From Trematomus loennbergii (lineage: Eukaryota; Chordata; Actinopteri; Perciformes; Nototheniidae), in the NCBI GenBank assembly GCA_012861695.1, contig JAAOOA010000027.1:18596075-18660074 (forward strand): a stretch of 64,000 nt of DNA, read 5' to 3'. This document shows positions 45,452 through 62,874 of the stretch, piece by piece. Position 1 is the stretch's first letter. Every line of letters starts with the position of its first letter. The notes below the pieces were generated by a model. That model had not been told where the DNA came from and ran no database searches. It worked only from the letters and a program-made list of their open reading frames with translations. The position numbers were made by a program, and so were the translations under genes.

Positions 45452-46515
45452 ACAGTTTTATGGGGGTATAGAGTATGTATTGAATATTTCTTAGGATTTG
45501 TTCTTGGCTGGGAACAATCACTTCCTGTAATCTCCACTAGTTGCCTGGCAACTGGCCTTATTTTGTGTAATGGACCTGCAATGGGGTTGTGGCGCTCATG
45601 GTCACTGGGAGTTTAATTATTTCTATTGTTTGTTAAGGAGCAGAACTGGACCCTGATTAATTAATTTACTAATTCAAATAGGGGAGACTTCAGCCATAAG
45701 TCCCCACATGATGGATGAATCACATTTTATTATATAGCTCTCTATTAACCTTACTTCATTCACTGTTGTTCGGCTTTCATGGAAAGTTGTATAATATAAT
45801 GTCCAATTTTGAGTTGCCGCACACACTTAAACTCACATTTAATTCATTCATTCATGTGCTACATCAATGTTTACCACTGTGTACTAGTAATGATCTGCAA
45901 AATGTATATTGTGGGCAGTATCATGTTTTTTGCAATATCTTATTTTCATATGTGCAATAATTGACTTCTGCCACCCTCCCATGTTATGTTTTTCTATGGC
46001 TATAGGCACAGAGAAGCTGCTCTTCAGTTATCTGCTAGTCTGCATTAACTCTGCGACCTCTGTTGAGAAAATCATACAGTTTGTATTTCACATTTCTGGG
46101 GACCAAATGGAAAGGAAAGCGAGGGCAAACACATAGTGAATAGAAATCCACATTTCCGTATATCTTCTATAGTGTTAGAGGAATTCATTACACTGTAGGC
46201 TACTGTATTTAGATAAAACTGCCTGAAACGCAGAACATTGCTGACTGCATGTTTTATATTAAAAAAATTAAGACATGATCATAAATCATCAAAAAATAAA
46301 CACAACATACTGTGTGCAATGTGTTACTTTGTTCACAGCATGCCAGAAAAACTAAGATGATAAAATATCTGCACCACTTTTCGCCCTGTCTGCTCTGATT
46401 GGTTGGCTCGCATGCTTTGTTATGATTGGTATACAGCTTAGGGATGTCCCGCCCCTTGGCCAATCACTAAGAATGTTTTTGAGCACTAATAGAAGCCTGA
46501 GTGTAACTTGATGTC

Positions 46516-46557
46516 AGGGAACTTTGGGATTTTAGCCTTAAAATCCCAAAGTACCCT
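46516..46557. repeat. 14-bp perfect hairpin
   Basis: ACTTTGGGATTTTA (46521-46534) and its exact reverse complement (46539-46552) around GCCT. Pairing extends past one mismatch into AGGG/CCCT. Confidence 0.85.
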
Positions 46558-49065
46558 AATATTATACAATTGACATGCACACAAGCCTATATAACACACT
46601 ACAGGAAAGGGAAACCCCCCAAAAAGCACTACCGGTATATGAAAAGACCTATAGGCTACCACTCTCTTGTCTGCGGTAGATACAGTATGTAGCTGGAGTC
46701 AGCAGCTAGTTAGCTTAGCTTAGCACAAAGACTGAACACATGGGAAACAGCTAGCCTGGCTCTGTCCAAGGTAACACAATCTCACAATACCAGTACCTCT
46801 AAAGCTCACTAATTGGATTCTTGTTGGTTGTGTATTGTTGTTTTACCACAGGTTTCATGCCAGACTATTTCTTGGCCAGCACCAGTAACTTCCTAGAGAC
46901 TCCTCTGGTTGCCTGGCAACTGGTGCCAGCTGAGAAATACATAGAAAACATGTATTGTGTTACTATTGGACAGACAAGCTGTTTCCAGAAGTTTCTAGTC
47001 TGGGTTAAGTCACGTTAATGAAACACACATGAGTGGCATCAATGTTTGTGCTACAAACCTAAAATAAAGGTTGAAAAGTGCATAGAAAACCGAACCTAGA
47101 TTGTTTAAATTAAGTTTTTGGGGAAATCAGGTAAATCTAACTCACTAACTTGACAGTCACAGTATCCGGATTCACTCAACTGTCCGTCACTGATGCCTCC
47201 TGATGATGATGGGTTTCACTTCTCCATCTGATGTCTGCACTTCCTCTGGCCTCTGAGTGAGTCTCTGTGTTTTTACTGCGAGTGAGCAGAGAAAACTGTC
47301 AAAGATGTGTTCCCATGACAACCTCCATCCAGTATTAGCAACTTGAAGTGTCAGGGTTATTCTAAGTGTGTGTGTGTGTGTGAGAGAGAGAAATAGAAAG
47401 TTGATGTGGGTGGGAGCTGTTTTAAATGAAGCAAAGAGAAACTTGGATGTAAATGTGAGGGAAAGGTGACATGATAGAATAATTTTCTTATAAATAAAAA
47501 TGAAGTTGAAGTGTTAAAAAGTACACACATATATATACGATGAATTATACTTTCATATGCAACTTATTTTCCAATATTTTCCTTACCCCCTACGAGGGCT
47601 CCTTCTATTCATATTCTAACAGCAATTGGAAATTCAGTACAGATGAATTTATGGAAACAAGAAACAAGCATGAAAATACACACACAGTGCACACACACAA
47701 CTTGCTAGCACGGTGAAGTTGTATCAGTCTGAGAAACCCCCGCAGACCGGTCCTGCTGGATGTGTTTCTGTTGTTATTTGCGTCACGTCCAGCTCAGTTC
47801 TACAAGTGTTGCCATGCCACAAACATTTCCTCACTGAAAACCTTAAATAAATCAGAATTATATATATAAACAATGAACATTTTAAACAGTGGATGGGGAA
47901 AAACTGATGATATAACATCTTTAGGTTGTTATTTTGTGTATATTCCCTGTGAAATAAATGGTCTTGAGACATGTGTCTGACAGCTGTCAGCTCATGGCCT
48001 GAAGATTTCACTTACACTGTATTCAGCACCTCCCAACTACCTGCATATCTGTATTTGGCATTTTCTCCTTCACTGTAAGAGTTTCTATTCTCCTCTACTT
48101 TTCCGCTTTTGCATACAGCCTTCGCTCCTTGCTCATTCTTGTTTTCATACCTCAAATACACAAAAAGAGCAAGATATTCAAATGGCTATATCTGTATATC
48201 TTTGGTCTCCTTAAAGCTCTCAAAAAAAGTGTTTTCTTCTTTGACCCGCAACTTTTGAAGACCAAGAACATCTTCAGATTTGCAATTTGGAGATACAATC
48301 TCTCTGAAACTACAATTTATAAACCCTCCCTTCAGGGACGTGGACCTGTATTTCATGCATGTCAAACTAAATGAATCTCTGCTCTCTCAACCTCTTTCTC
48401 TCACTGACACATTTGAAATACAGCAACAACGGCTTCTTGGCTTTTACTGAACCCTACACACACAACTAAAAGACATACAGCAGGGCAAAGGGGAATTACA
48501 TTTACTAATGTATCTGCCAAGGTTGAGATGCAGAGGTTGAACATGACTGCCTGACCTCTGGGACGCTCCGCTGGAACATCAGTCTCTTTCATGACAGGTT
48601 CAGGTGAAGAACTGGTACATCTTGGCCAAAGGGGAGAAAAGCATTTTGGAGTGCGCCGGCATCTCGTTTTTTTTTATGTGACATAGTACCTTGGTCTTTA
48701 CGAGGGTGGAGAGTGCACATAGGATTGATGATATACTGGAAATCAGTTAGTGTGCTTGAGAATAGTTTAATGCAGTTATTTGAAACGTAATTATTGGTGA
48801 TGATAGACTTAATTGGATTATGTTAGAAATGTGATAGACTGATGATCTAGTGTTTGTGTTCAAGCCAAAAGCCCTAAGAGGCAAGAGATAAACATATTTT
48901 TGTATTTACTAACCATAGAAAAAAACATGGGGTAGTTGTGCAAGTCAGAGTATCATGGCAGAAATGAATATTACAACAACAACCGCTTGATAATGACAAG
49001 TACATTTTTCCACCTGCAAAAGAAAGAAGAAGAAGAAAAGTGCCTACAATTAAAAATTAACTTAA

Positions 49066-49554
49066 AGGGGACCTATCATGCAAAATGCACTTTTGTACGT
49101 CTTTTATACATGAATATGTGTCCCCGGTGTTCCAGGGAACTCACCAAGTGTCAGAAAACACAACCCTCTCTATTTTCCTCCATACCCAAATCTCTAAAAA
49201 AGGGGCTGCAACGGATCTGATAAAAACTGATCCAGATTTGAACACTGTCCTGACGTCAGGACAGTGGCGCTACGGCTATTGGGCCAACTCCACCAATCAG
49301 GAGGAGACAGCCACGGCCATTGCCGTTCGAAAGCGCTGGAGACGCTGTAGTACATATGCCAGGCCTGTAGATGGTGCTGTTCTCACTGAATCTGCCCCTG
49401 CAAAAACAGAGCTAACATTTTTCAAATTGAGCGAAATGAGGCATGGCTAAAATGCATGATCTGTTTGGTATTTTGAAAAAAAAAAAGTATAAATATGCCT
49501 TATATAGGTATGGTCCTACACTATATTATTATAATATAGCATGATAGGTCCACT
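49066..49554. mobile_element. TTAA MITE, relative of the spag9-intron element
   Basis: Termini AGGGGACCTATCATGC and GCATGATAGGTCCACT with TTAA on each side (49062-49065, 49555-49558). 489 bp. It shares GCAAAAT.CACTTTT and CTTTTATACAT with the 35522 copy. Confidence 0.8.
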
Positions 49555-49558
49555 TTAA

Positions 49559-52500
49559 TTTACATATGATAAATAAATAACATTTCCCTGTCCAAAGAAC
49601 ACGTTTCTAGCTTGTTCTTAAGTCACATAATACAGGAGAGAAATCTATTTGGAACAGACATCATTTTCTTTTGACTAGCCTCTCTTTTCATAGCAATACC
49701 CATAGTACAAACTATATTTCCAATAAACATGTCGACCTTCGCTAGCCTCTTTCTACAAAACTGTACGATTGCACTGTTTTTCCCCTCCTATCTCTCTGTA
49801 GAGTTTTACTCGTCCTCCTGCTGGCCTTTTGCACACTGCCCTTTCAGTAAGCTGTTGGGTCTGAGAATGCCAGTGTTTGTGGAGCTTCTTATGCACCCAG
49901 CTGCGGGGGACACTTCTCACCCTGAGGGACTTTTTACCTCTCTAGGAATGTAGGAAGCATACACCCATTGTTAACCTTTTTCGGGGGGCGGCTGAGCTTT
50001 CAATGTGACTGCTCCTGACAATGCTGCACCAGTGATTTTAGTTTTCTAAAAGGATTTATCTCTTGAACTTCAGAGGAACGGCTCCTGTTGGTGTGTGCAG
50101 AAATATGCTGCAGTATCAGTGTCAATGAAGCTAAAACCACTTTATCAATAAGAGAAGAGGCGTGACCTTTACATACAGTAGTAGGCCAATGTTGTGTTCA
50201 AACCATAGACTGTATATATAAACAGGTTCAAACCTGTGTGTGCTTTATGAGCTTGGATCTGTGTTTATGCAATCGCTGAGGGCTTGTCATGTCACTATGC
50301 GTGTCTCTACCACAGCTGTGAGCCTTATCACTCTGTGGTTGTGCAAACTTGTTTTGTTATGAAGCAAAGCTTTGCTGTGAAACCAGCTAAGAAACACACA
50401 GTGTGGTTACAGAGCATTTTTGACAAGACTCAATATTCCCAAAAGTGATACTTAGATCTATTATTTAAGTAAAGTACCAATACAACGATGTAGAAATACT
50501 TAATACTAAGAATATTATTATTATATTGGCTATGGCATAATGAGATTGTTGGAACTGATGCAATAACGTGTGAGTAGCTTTTTGTGTCAGTGTGCAGATG
50601 CTTTGTATGACTTTAGTGGGCTAGTTTAATTAATGCAGTAAGTTAATTTGGTTCCCAACCTCAGAGTCACGAATAATGAAAAAGAATAGAAGAAAGATGA
50701 GCAAATGTTGTTCAGTTGTATAGGCTTATTTTGAAATATTTACTTTGTTTGGCACATTTTTGAGTACTTTGACCTCTCAAAGATTGATTTTTGGTTGAGC
50801 AACATCTTGACACCTGAAACAAGACAGGACACTGTTTATAGGTCAAAGGCAAAAAAGTTAGTCACTGATTTTATTTGTTATAATGCATTGCATTTCGACT
50901 CTTATCATATGGTTGTTTAATGAAAAAGCATCATCCGTCAAAAAGATGTAGTGTTGTTCAAAAGGAAAGCATTTCCCTCTGCAATGTATTTTAGACAAAA
51001 TGGAATATATCGTAAAATAAATATACTTATATACTATTTAGCTCCTTTTACTGTGAGTTAATGTATTTGGTTACTTCCTGTATTAATAACAGACAACATG
51101 AAGTGAACTGTTGTCAGCGGACTTCATGGAGGTCTGTAGTCTGTTGATGATCAGGATCTCTAAGTGATCTTAGTAATGCTGAAACCTTGACGGTTTCCTG
51201 TTTGAAAACATACAGTGCTGAATGACAAAGGCTTGCAAAGACTCTATAGTCTAGATATAGACTGTTTTAATTAATTCCCATGGTAAACGATTGTTTTCTG
51301 TTCAGACATGGCTGCTGTGAAGTAACAAGAAAGGGAGAGAGGAAGGTTCAGCTATCTGAATTTTAAATGCCAGATCTGTGGGTGGTTTATGAAAGAGATG
51401 GAGAGAAAACACCTCACTCCTGTAAAGGTACAGGAAGTGTTTTGTTGCTGAGAGTTTGCAACTTTATCTACTCTTTGTGTGCATGTTTGAGAGCCGTTGA
51501 CTCTTCCAGACAGAACCGTGCTAATCAGCTGCTTAGCTGAGGTAGATCTTTGACCAGTCTCCTCCTGAAGGAGAGCGGCTGAGGAAACAGACTAGCTTTG
51601 GTTGGGTATGAATAGCAAGGCTTATCTGCCCAGGCCATGGGAACCAGCTAGCTGCAGGGCTAAGAATATGCCAGTTTGGTGCTTTGTGTGACAGCCGGAG
51701 AGCTGCTCTGCCGGCAGGGCGCTGACCCACAGTGGGCGGGATTTAGGTCAACTTGACACTTTCTGCTACCAAAGCTAGCTAAAGCTTGCACAAAGAGAAG
51801 AAGGAACACTGGGAGTTATGTTGGTGTATGTGCAAAGCAGGAGCCGTATTCACAAAGCGCCCTAGCCAAACTGAAAATGTAGGTTTTCCAAAAATGTCCA
51901 CTTAAGGTTAAGATTATATCCTGCTAAAGATCAAAGTTATTCATGAAAAATCGTAGAAAGAGTTTATAAAGGTGAACAACTGTTATGAGTAGGGAACATG
52001 CATTTTTAAAGGCTTAAGAGTTTCAAAAGCAAATGAGGAAAAAGCAGAAAAAATACGAGGTAAGGGGAACTATTCTCAAAGCTCATTAACAGTAAATCAA
52101 TGATGCAGATTCAAATAAAAAAGTACAGGTATGGTTAATATACAAGAGCAAATAAAATAACAAATACTGTCAGCATGTGAGTAATCTGCTGCACAAGTAG
52201 TAGTAGACTTTATTAATCCCTTTTAACTTAATAAATGAAATGCAGAATCTGTTTTTATACACAGTGCAAATACACACAGGCATCTTATATTGAAAATTGT
52301 TCAATAAGTGTAAACCAGAAAATGTACTATCTGAACTTTCAGTGAAAACATTGGCAATGCATTTCTTTGCTGTGCCTTTGCCTACAGAATCCCAAAGCTG
52401 TATTGTTTATTAATAATGTATGTGCAGTGTTCAGAAATGCTGGTTGTGCTCAGTGAGGTCATATTGTCTTTCACAGCGTGTTCGGCACAATTTGCAGACG

Positions 52501-54696
52501 AGCATTTTTTCCATCTAAAGGGAGCCATGTCTGTGTTTTTGCACTTTTTTTTAGCTCATTTGCTATAAATCAATTTGCTGACTAAATCCCTAAGGATACC
52601 ATGGTAATTTAGATCTGTGACTGTTTTTTGCCCAATTGTCATATGAGAAGCAGAGATTTCAACTTCCTTCGTAAATTCCTTACAGTTGAATTCACCCAGT
52701 TTTTTTGCCAAAGGGAAAACACTCATTTCGTGTTCGCCTTGCATTAAAAAGGCTGCAGTTCAAGATAAAGTATGATCCTTGAAGGGCTACACACGTAATA
52801 GTCTCTCTCTTGATGAACTACTGCTGAACATCAATACCCGCAGTAAGAAAATCATTACGCAGCGACGCTCAGTTACTCCGTGATCGAAGAAATCCTAACA
52901 GCATATGACCTTCAGTCGCCACCTCCCAACCAAAAACATGTTGGTTCTAATTGAATCCTGTCATCCTGCACCTGATACAAGAGCATGCATCTCACCCCAT
53001 CTAACCAGTCACTGTCCATAAATATTTCATTTTCTATTGACTCTCACTGTCAATACTTCTGATACGTAAAGGGGCCGTTAAAATTCATCAAGGGTACGAG
53101 TGCATAGGTCAAAGAGCACCATTCTAATAAGCCCTGCGGACATGTTTTTAGATAAGAACTGCACAGGATTTTGTGAGAAAAAACCCAACCCGTGTCTGGA
53201 GCATCATCAATTTATGTCCATCTAATTTTTTTAAACATGAAATGCTGTAAAACCTTCAACGAGAAGCACCTCTGGGCAAAAATCTGTCTGCTTCTTCTTG
53301 TGAGTCTGTGCATGGATATGAGAAATGACCTGAATTGAAATGACAGCGAGTGGAACAAGATCCATAACACTGAAATATAATTGCTCATATAATAAGAACT
53401 CAGTGGTTAATTTGTAAAGATAGCGATGGTAGTTGTTGGCTGATAGCTTGACCTTTTAATGTGCCAGGTCACTACACACTGGGAGGCGTTAGTAGAGCTA
53501 TTAACGACTAACTAAGCTCCATCCGTCCTCAGATTAGCATCGGCCAGGGTGCTTAAGAAATAATCAACACCAGAGAGAGGTAGCTTTCTCTCAGACAGCT
53601 GCATCTTCTCTATCTTCTGTCTTCCTTTCACCCTTCCCCCAATATTTTCTGTCTCCCCTCTTCTGTATATAGAATCATACCTTTCTGATTTCCATTGCAA
53701 TTTCCTAAACAGATCTGTTTCTTTTTCCCCGTTGTCCTGTTCTCTAACTAGCTGTTTCCTTTTTTTCTGTGTCTCCCCTCATTCTCTACTCATTTTTTTT
53801 ACTGCCTTAGCTCTCAAAAAGGCTATATACTCAAGCTGAGTGATCTTAAAGAATCCAGACAGATTGGAACACACTGTGACTGAGTAACACTTTCTCTTTT
53901 CCTCTTTATCACAGTCAGGCTTACTGTAAGGACATCTTTTACCCTTCAAAAGCAGTCGTTATCGAGCAGTGACAGGAAAATAATTGAGAATGTTAGGACA
54001 ATTTTAGCAGCAATGAACACATTTGTGAAGCGCCATGCAAGTGTGAAAGACAAATTGCAAGTGTGAACGAGTAATGCTGCAAATGTAATGTTGTAAAATC
54101 ACCCATCTGAAAAAATACTGAAGAACTGAAATTACTTTTGATGAAGAACATTTGCTTCTGCACTAGCCCCATTTACTTATTTCCTTTCCTGCAGACAGTC
54201 TGCATTTATGTGCTGTGTTGACAAGGGAAACATGAGGGGGAGGCGGGTCGCTGCGTCAGTAAATGCCATGACCAGGTCGCTATTTTAATTCAGTTCACAT
54301 TAGCTGTTATTCTGCCTGCCTATTGGTGTTTGTGAGTCTGCTTGTGAGCTAGAGGAAATATGATGGTGTAAAGCAAGGTAAAAAGGTAAAAATAAATGAT
54401 GTTATGTCATTTGTAAAGCACTGTGCCCAGATATATTTGTGCATTATTGACATTCAGATTCAACTACAGATTCCGGCTGCTGGTGTTGTTACTATACTGG
54501 GAAAAAAAAAGCCATAATAACAGAGTAATAATGCAATGTGATGCTATAGTTATATGCTCAACTCAAAAAGCATATCTGGCATCAGGTTTCATCACTTTGC
54601 TGACGCTGTACCTTCCAATCTTCGTTTTAAACGGTCTAACTGGCGCCTTGCAGAGTGCAAACATTAGTAAAACTGATTACATTTTCACTGTTTGAC
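49559..54696. other. Non-coding stretch, no gene recognised
   Basis: AT-leaning sequence without exon-like blocks that I can identify. A TAGACTTTATTAATCCC motif near 52206 resembles the 3' end of common fish retroposons. Confidence 0.5.
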
Positions 54697-54700
54697 TTAA

Positions 54701-55404
54701 AGGTCCAATGTCATGCTTTTCCGGTTATTACCTGTCCCCTTGTGTGTTATGAAGGTTTTTATGCATGTAAACTGTCTGTCACAAACCCTCAAAGTACAGC
54801 CTGTAGCGAGTAAAACTCTAACACAGAAAATACCTGTCTAAGCTGCCCCAGAACTCCTCGTTGGAGATTTCTCTTTTTCTTCCTGGGTACAGTGACGTGC
54901 CCATACCCAAATGGACCCATTGGTCCAAATGGACCAATCCGTGGAGCCGTTACGTTACGTCCGCGGAGCCGTTAGGTTAAGTCCGTGGATTGGTCCAAAT
55001 GGACCAATCCGCGGACTTCCTCACACACAAACACTCAATCTTTTCTCAGCTGCAGCTCCGCCGATTTCTTCTCCCTGAGACGGCGGGACGCGGCGAGGCT
55101 GTGAGTCGGTGTGTGAGCACACACACAAACTCCCAGCCAGGCTGCGGGTGTGTGTGTGTGTTCGGGCTGGTTTCGGGCTGGGTTTCGCTGTGTCTCGCTG
55201 TCTCGCAGACAGCCACTGGGCTCACAGGGAGGGGGGGGCAGGAGCTCCAACAAGCCGTTTAGGACAGAGAGTGAATACACATACTATACAGAGATGCTGT
55301 ATGAGAAACCAATGTGATTTTGGAAAATTGCACAATATAAATCTATTTTAGTATAACTCAACAATGGAATTATGATCAGTAGAAATGGCCATGACATGGG
55401 ACCT
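54701..55404 (+). mobile_element. Deletion derivative of the THAP-carrying TTAA element
   Basis: Ends AGGTCCAATGTCATGC and CATGACATGGGACCT with TTAA at 54697-54700 and 55405-55408. The left ~140 bp and right ~190 bp match the element at 11493-13471 (for example CTTTTCCGGTTATTACC and AATGGAATTATGATCAGT). The THAP gene is absent and the middle holds unrelated GC-rich sequence with repeats of TGGTCCAAATGGACCAATCC. Confidence 0.82.
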
Positions 55405-55408
55405 TTAA

Positions 55409-58400
55409 TAAATGGCTAGTCTTAGATTACTTATTGAAAATACCAATGTAATTCCTTTAAGAACATTCAATAGTGTATCCTGTCATGCAATAATGCAGAA
55501 AAATAGGGACTATATGAAAATAATGAAAGAGGTTGACCTGGCCTAGAAAACAGAACTCGCACATAGAGGACTCACATTCAAAAGAGTCAGTTTCGAACCA
55601 AGAAATAACATTTTTCAAGTCTTTCTGCAATATATTCCAGGCGGAGGGTGCAGAATACACAAATGCCCTTTTCTAATTTCCGTATACGGGCATCTGGGAC
55701 AGAAAGCCTAAAGAAATGCTGGGAATGTAAAAGTATTGTCCAACATTATTTTGTGCTAGTGAAGGTGCATACTGTAGTGAGTATGAGAGCAGAGGATATA
55801 GTCCCTTTGTATATGCAGTGTCCATTTCAGTGTGAATTTCAGCCCACGCAGATGTGCTGACGTCAGTGGCTGGAGACTATAGAGCTCTGTCAGAGGAGGG
55901 AATCTGTAATAGAACATAAACATGCTGCTCAGTGTACAGTCAGTCATGTTAAGATGCTTTTTTTTAGCTTTTTCTTTTACGGCACATCATAAGTCTCGCC
56001 CCAACACCTCGCACCCTGAGGTGTCAGAGCTGTGAGTGTTTTATGACGGTCTCAGGGGAGACTGAGAGATTGGATGGCTCGCCCTAATACCATGAAGGTC
56101 ACCATGTTGCCTTTGTGTCATTGTAGAACAGGCATCAGACTATACTCTACATCCACTGTTAAAAAACGGTGGATTGGACAGAGTCTGAAACATAAGTCAC
56201 TGTTGTTGCTCGGAGATAAACAACAGAAATAGCCTGTTGTGTGCAGAGTGTTTATTAATGGGTTGTGTTGAGAGAGCTATGTGTTTTTCCAGAAATGTTC
56301 ATCAGCTGTGTACCGTGGGATTTATGCCACCCCTGTCTGAAAGTGCCCTCACCCTGTGCTTTATGGCACTGATATGAATCAGAGTTGGAGTGCAGAGAGC
56401 ATAGGGAGCGTAAATATTCTGTTTGTCCAGCGCCTCACCTATAGCCAGCCACTCACTGCAGCTCATAGTATTAGGCTAGTAACATGTATAAGCTTAAAAC
56501 ACAGTGACTTTAAACCCTACATATTTCATACTGCATAGAATTACAATTTAATCTAGATGACATATGTGATTATAAATGATAAACAAAGCTATATGGCTCT
56601 ATGATGGAATTCCACCAATAACAAAGATTGAATTATCAGTCCTTGGACACTAAATAACTATTTCCACAGTTTATTCATTGCTTTTAGGTGACTATTTCAA
56701 CAGGTTTTTGTACGCAGTTTGCTATTTCAACAGTTTAATTACTTGCTTTCAGCTTACCTTTTCACTAGTTTATATATTGCTTTAAGCTAACCTTTCAACA
56801 GTATATCCCTCACATTGAGTCATTCTTTTCAGAAGTTTATTCATGGCTCTTGCTTACCATTTCAATATAGTTTTCTTCTTGAAGTGAGCAAACCAATTAA
56901 AAAGTGTATTCATTGCTTTATGCTAACTATTTTATGTATTGTGTTTGGCTTAAGAGTTTGTCCTTCTCTTTTTGCTATCTCATTAGTTTATCCCTTACCT
57001 TCAGACGTTTAAACTGTTCATTTAGGAACAAGCATTTAACTGCTTATCCAAAACATTTAATTACGTTTCATATTCATACTGCTTGATCTGCTTGAGTTTG
57101 GTTGATTGGCAGCTACTTTAATTGTAAATGTAAGCCCACAACAGATCAGCCCCACACCAAGGGGGCCCTGATGTACCTGGTAGTGAATTACTGCCATGCC
57201 AATATAATTATGTTATCAAAGGAAGTACGATTGGGTTTAAGACACTAATGGTAACAGACCAGTAATATTACTGTTGCTAAGCCTATTGTTTTGACATATT
57301 GGTAATGTGCCCGTATAACTTTATTTTGCAGTGCTTTGTTGTTACATTATTTATTGCTGTGTTATCAGCCTCTGTAAAACAATGCCGGCTGTTTGTTTGG
57401 GGTTTAGGGAGCTGCTGTCAGATCAGTGAATCAGAACAACACCGTGGTAACACTGTTGCCAAGTGATCACTGGGAAATGCTGCCCAGGACACCACAGCGA
57501 TGACCACATATCACCAAAGATGTCACACAACGAAAACAAACAGAACGATAAACCATAACAAATATAAGACACTCACGCACATGGAAGTTCTTCATTTTGA
57601 TTTCTTTATTTGTTGGAAGCTACATTTGCAATATCTTCTGTTTTCAAGGAGGCAGTCTTATCATTTGTTGTGGGGGTGGTGAAGGGCAAGCATACCGTCT
57701 ATATGTTATATAGATGTATAGCTCTGGATGATCATGACAATAAGCAGGCTGTTCTTATACACTGTTTGTTTGTATGACTTTAATATAATCACTGGCTGTG
57801 AACCAGTATAAAGGTTGGATTGGTAGATTAAAAAACATCGGGCTTAAACCCAGGAGAACATTATTTGTGTCCCTTGTGAAACCATAAATGTGTTTTTTTT
57901 TGTCATGTACTGTAGGCTAACTTCTGTACTTCAAATAAGCCAATTACTTTTGTAAATGTAACCCTATACAAGTGGCTTTGTTGTTTTCTGGAAAGATGGA
58001 AGAGAACATTTGAAAAGACTACAAGCTAAACATGACTTATATTGGCAGAGCTTGCACCAAAATTGAGGAATAACTTTTGCAATGTGTGTTAAGAACCATT
58101 TTATGAGGATATGTTGCAATAAAAAGCTGCATAGTCACATCTGGCTTTGTAGAACTACATGCTCGCAACATTATAGTCCAAAAAGACAAAAGCATGTCTT
58201 TGAACTCTTCTGGTCTTTGGTCTCTTGCTTTATCTTGGGAATATTGAGGAGACTAGCATTCAGATTTGTGAGACTTTGATGGGAAAATATGAGTCTCATC
58301 TGAATTGTAGCATGTGCCCTGCACTCAAGTAGAGTGCTACTGTATGTTACCACAGAGACTTGCATAGGTGAAGCAAAACAGGTTGCACTAAATGAATCTA

Positions 58401-60391
58401 TTATGCAAAAACAAAGTTGGAAAAGCTCTTCATCTACACACCAATCTTGTTATCTTTTGATCACCCTACAAACGTGGCAAATTGAACCTCTGACAATCCG
58501 TTCAAAGATACATTTGTAATCCCTTGATGTGCAGCCTGTGTGTTTATTAACACCTAAACTGATTAACATTTCTATGGCTGCTGGGGAATATGAAAGTGAG
58601 GGGAAAGAAAACACTCGGATCACTTCAACTGCACATATAAATTGAGACATTAAACTGCCAGGTCGTGTCTCTGACATCAGAGACGGGTAATTAGAATTCT
58701 GCCTGGTGGTGTTGCACCCAAACACACACTCTCAAACACACACACAGTCAGTGTTGACATCCACTGAATGATTAGTGTGAACAATTGTCAGTACATGTTG
58801 TGCCCTTCAAGGAGTCATTAGTTCAGCTCCATGTAACGCACCACCCATCAAGCGAGCAAATGTTGATTATGCATCATATGTCTGACAACATACAGTAGTA
58901 CAAACACGCGAACACACACATTGATTGCATGTCTTACGATCAGCTTGCATATTATCATTTTCAATTACAGCAATGTAGTCACATCAACATGCTCTATCAG
59001 GCGCACTTCATTTAATATCCTGGTCAAGACCTCGACATCTCAAAATGAAAAGCCACTTTCTTAGATTGAATCATAAAAAGTGACGGATGGCATTCAGATA
59101 GAAAAGCTGTTTTAATCTTAATCAATATGAAAACCACTGGCAATCAATAAGTTGGGAGGCACATTTCAACGTGTGCTTTTGACATTTCTTGTGTGCAGGA
59201 GATAGAATGTATCTTATAGCATTGATTCTATGGTATTCAGGTTGGTCTCATTTGGACATAAAAACAATGCTGTTGCAATACAAATGACTTTTCTTTCAAA
59301 CTAGACCTTAAATCCAGATTTCTCTCCTTCCTCAGACCAAAACACAAGTTAATAATTGCTGATTTTGTTCCTCACATGTTATCGTGTTGTGCTCAGGCTC
59401 TGTGTTCATCTAAAGCTGATAAAAGATACTCAGCTGCTTTCATTGCTGACCTACTGTTTACTTTTCCTTCTCCTTTTTTTTTCCAAGCCCTCATCCATCC
59501 ATCTGTCCCCCAGTCTTTCCTCAGCTTGAGAATAAGAGCAGATGGAAAGGGAGCGTGCTGCCTGATGCCAGGTGGCTAAGCGATAGAGGGAGGGAGGAAA
59601 AGAGGGATGGAGGGAGGGAGGAGGGGAGAGAGGAGAAGCCAAAGTGTACTCCTGCGATCACGGCACATCGGTGCAGTCCGCTCTGACCTGTGATAAGACG
59701 GCGGTGACCCTTCCCTGAGCAGCCCCACAAAATAATGTGGATTTTTCCAGATCTTTGACCTTGCTTGCAGTGGATGACTGAGAAATCACCTGATGTTTTC
59801 CCATGTCTCTTTTACTCATTACATTCTCAAAATGTTATTCTTTCCTAGTCTTAAAGAGCTACCCTAAAAAGAAAAGGCAGCTGCTTCTCATAGCCTGTAC
59901 TCGACTGATTTCATACTTTTACAACACTTTCCCTTGTTTCATCTAATAAAGCAAAGGCATGCCCCATGATGAATAAAACATGAGATGGATGTCATGGCTA
60001 ATTCTGACTGCTGGCTTTATCTCCCTGTCGTCTAAAGTTAAAACACTTTACTCTGCTGTACATTGTTAGCTGTAATGCATTGGATTTTCATGAAGGTATT
60101 TTGTCTCGACGCCTAACACCAGCCACTGCCTCTAGCCTCTAGTTGAGGATCAGGCAAAAACCCACACGCAATATCTGCTGAAACCGACTCTTTTGCCCAA
60201 GATATTTTCCGGGTGACATTCGTTGCTTTGGTCCAGTTCATACAATGGGTTAAAGTTTAAACTTTGTGCTTGTAGAAAGGTTGTTTATTTACCCTGTTCA
60301 TGTGCATGGAGGTGAGGAAGGCCGCTGGTTATTGAGGCTGCCAATTGAGAACAACCTGGCGATGCAGTCAACCCTCACTTCAGGACTGAAG
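55409..60391. other. Non-coding stretch, no gene recognised
   Basis: No convincing exon. Short frames are uniformly small and compositionally ordinary. Confidence 0.5.
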
Positions 60392-60392
60392 A

Positions 60393-62874
<2,482 letters not shown>

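Larger units (their letters stand above)
42029..49061. other. Non-coding stretch, no gene recognised
   Basis: AT-leaning sequence with a (GT)n block at 44242-44328 and two notable hairpins (45401, 46516). Open frames such as 43285-43641 (minus) and 43851-44210 (minus) lack family signatures; the latter is Glu/Ser/Gly-rich low complexity. This may be intergenic or the intron of a large gene. Confidence 0.5.
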
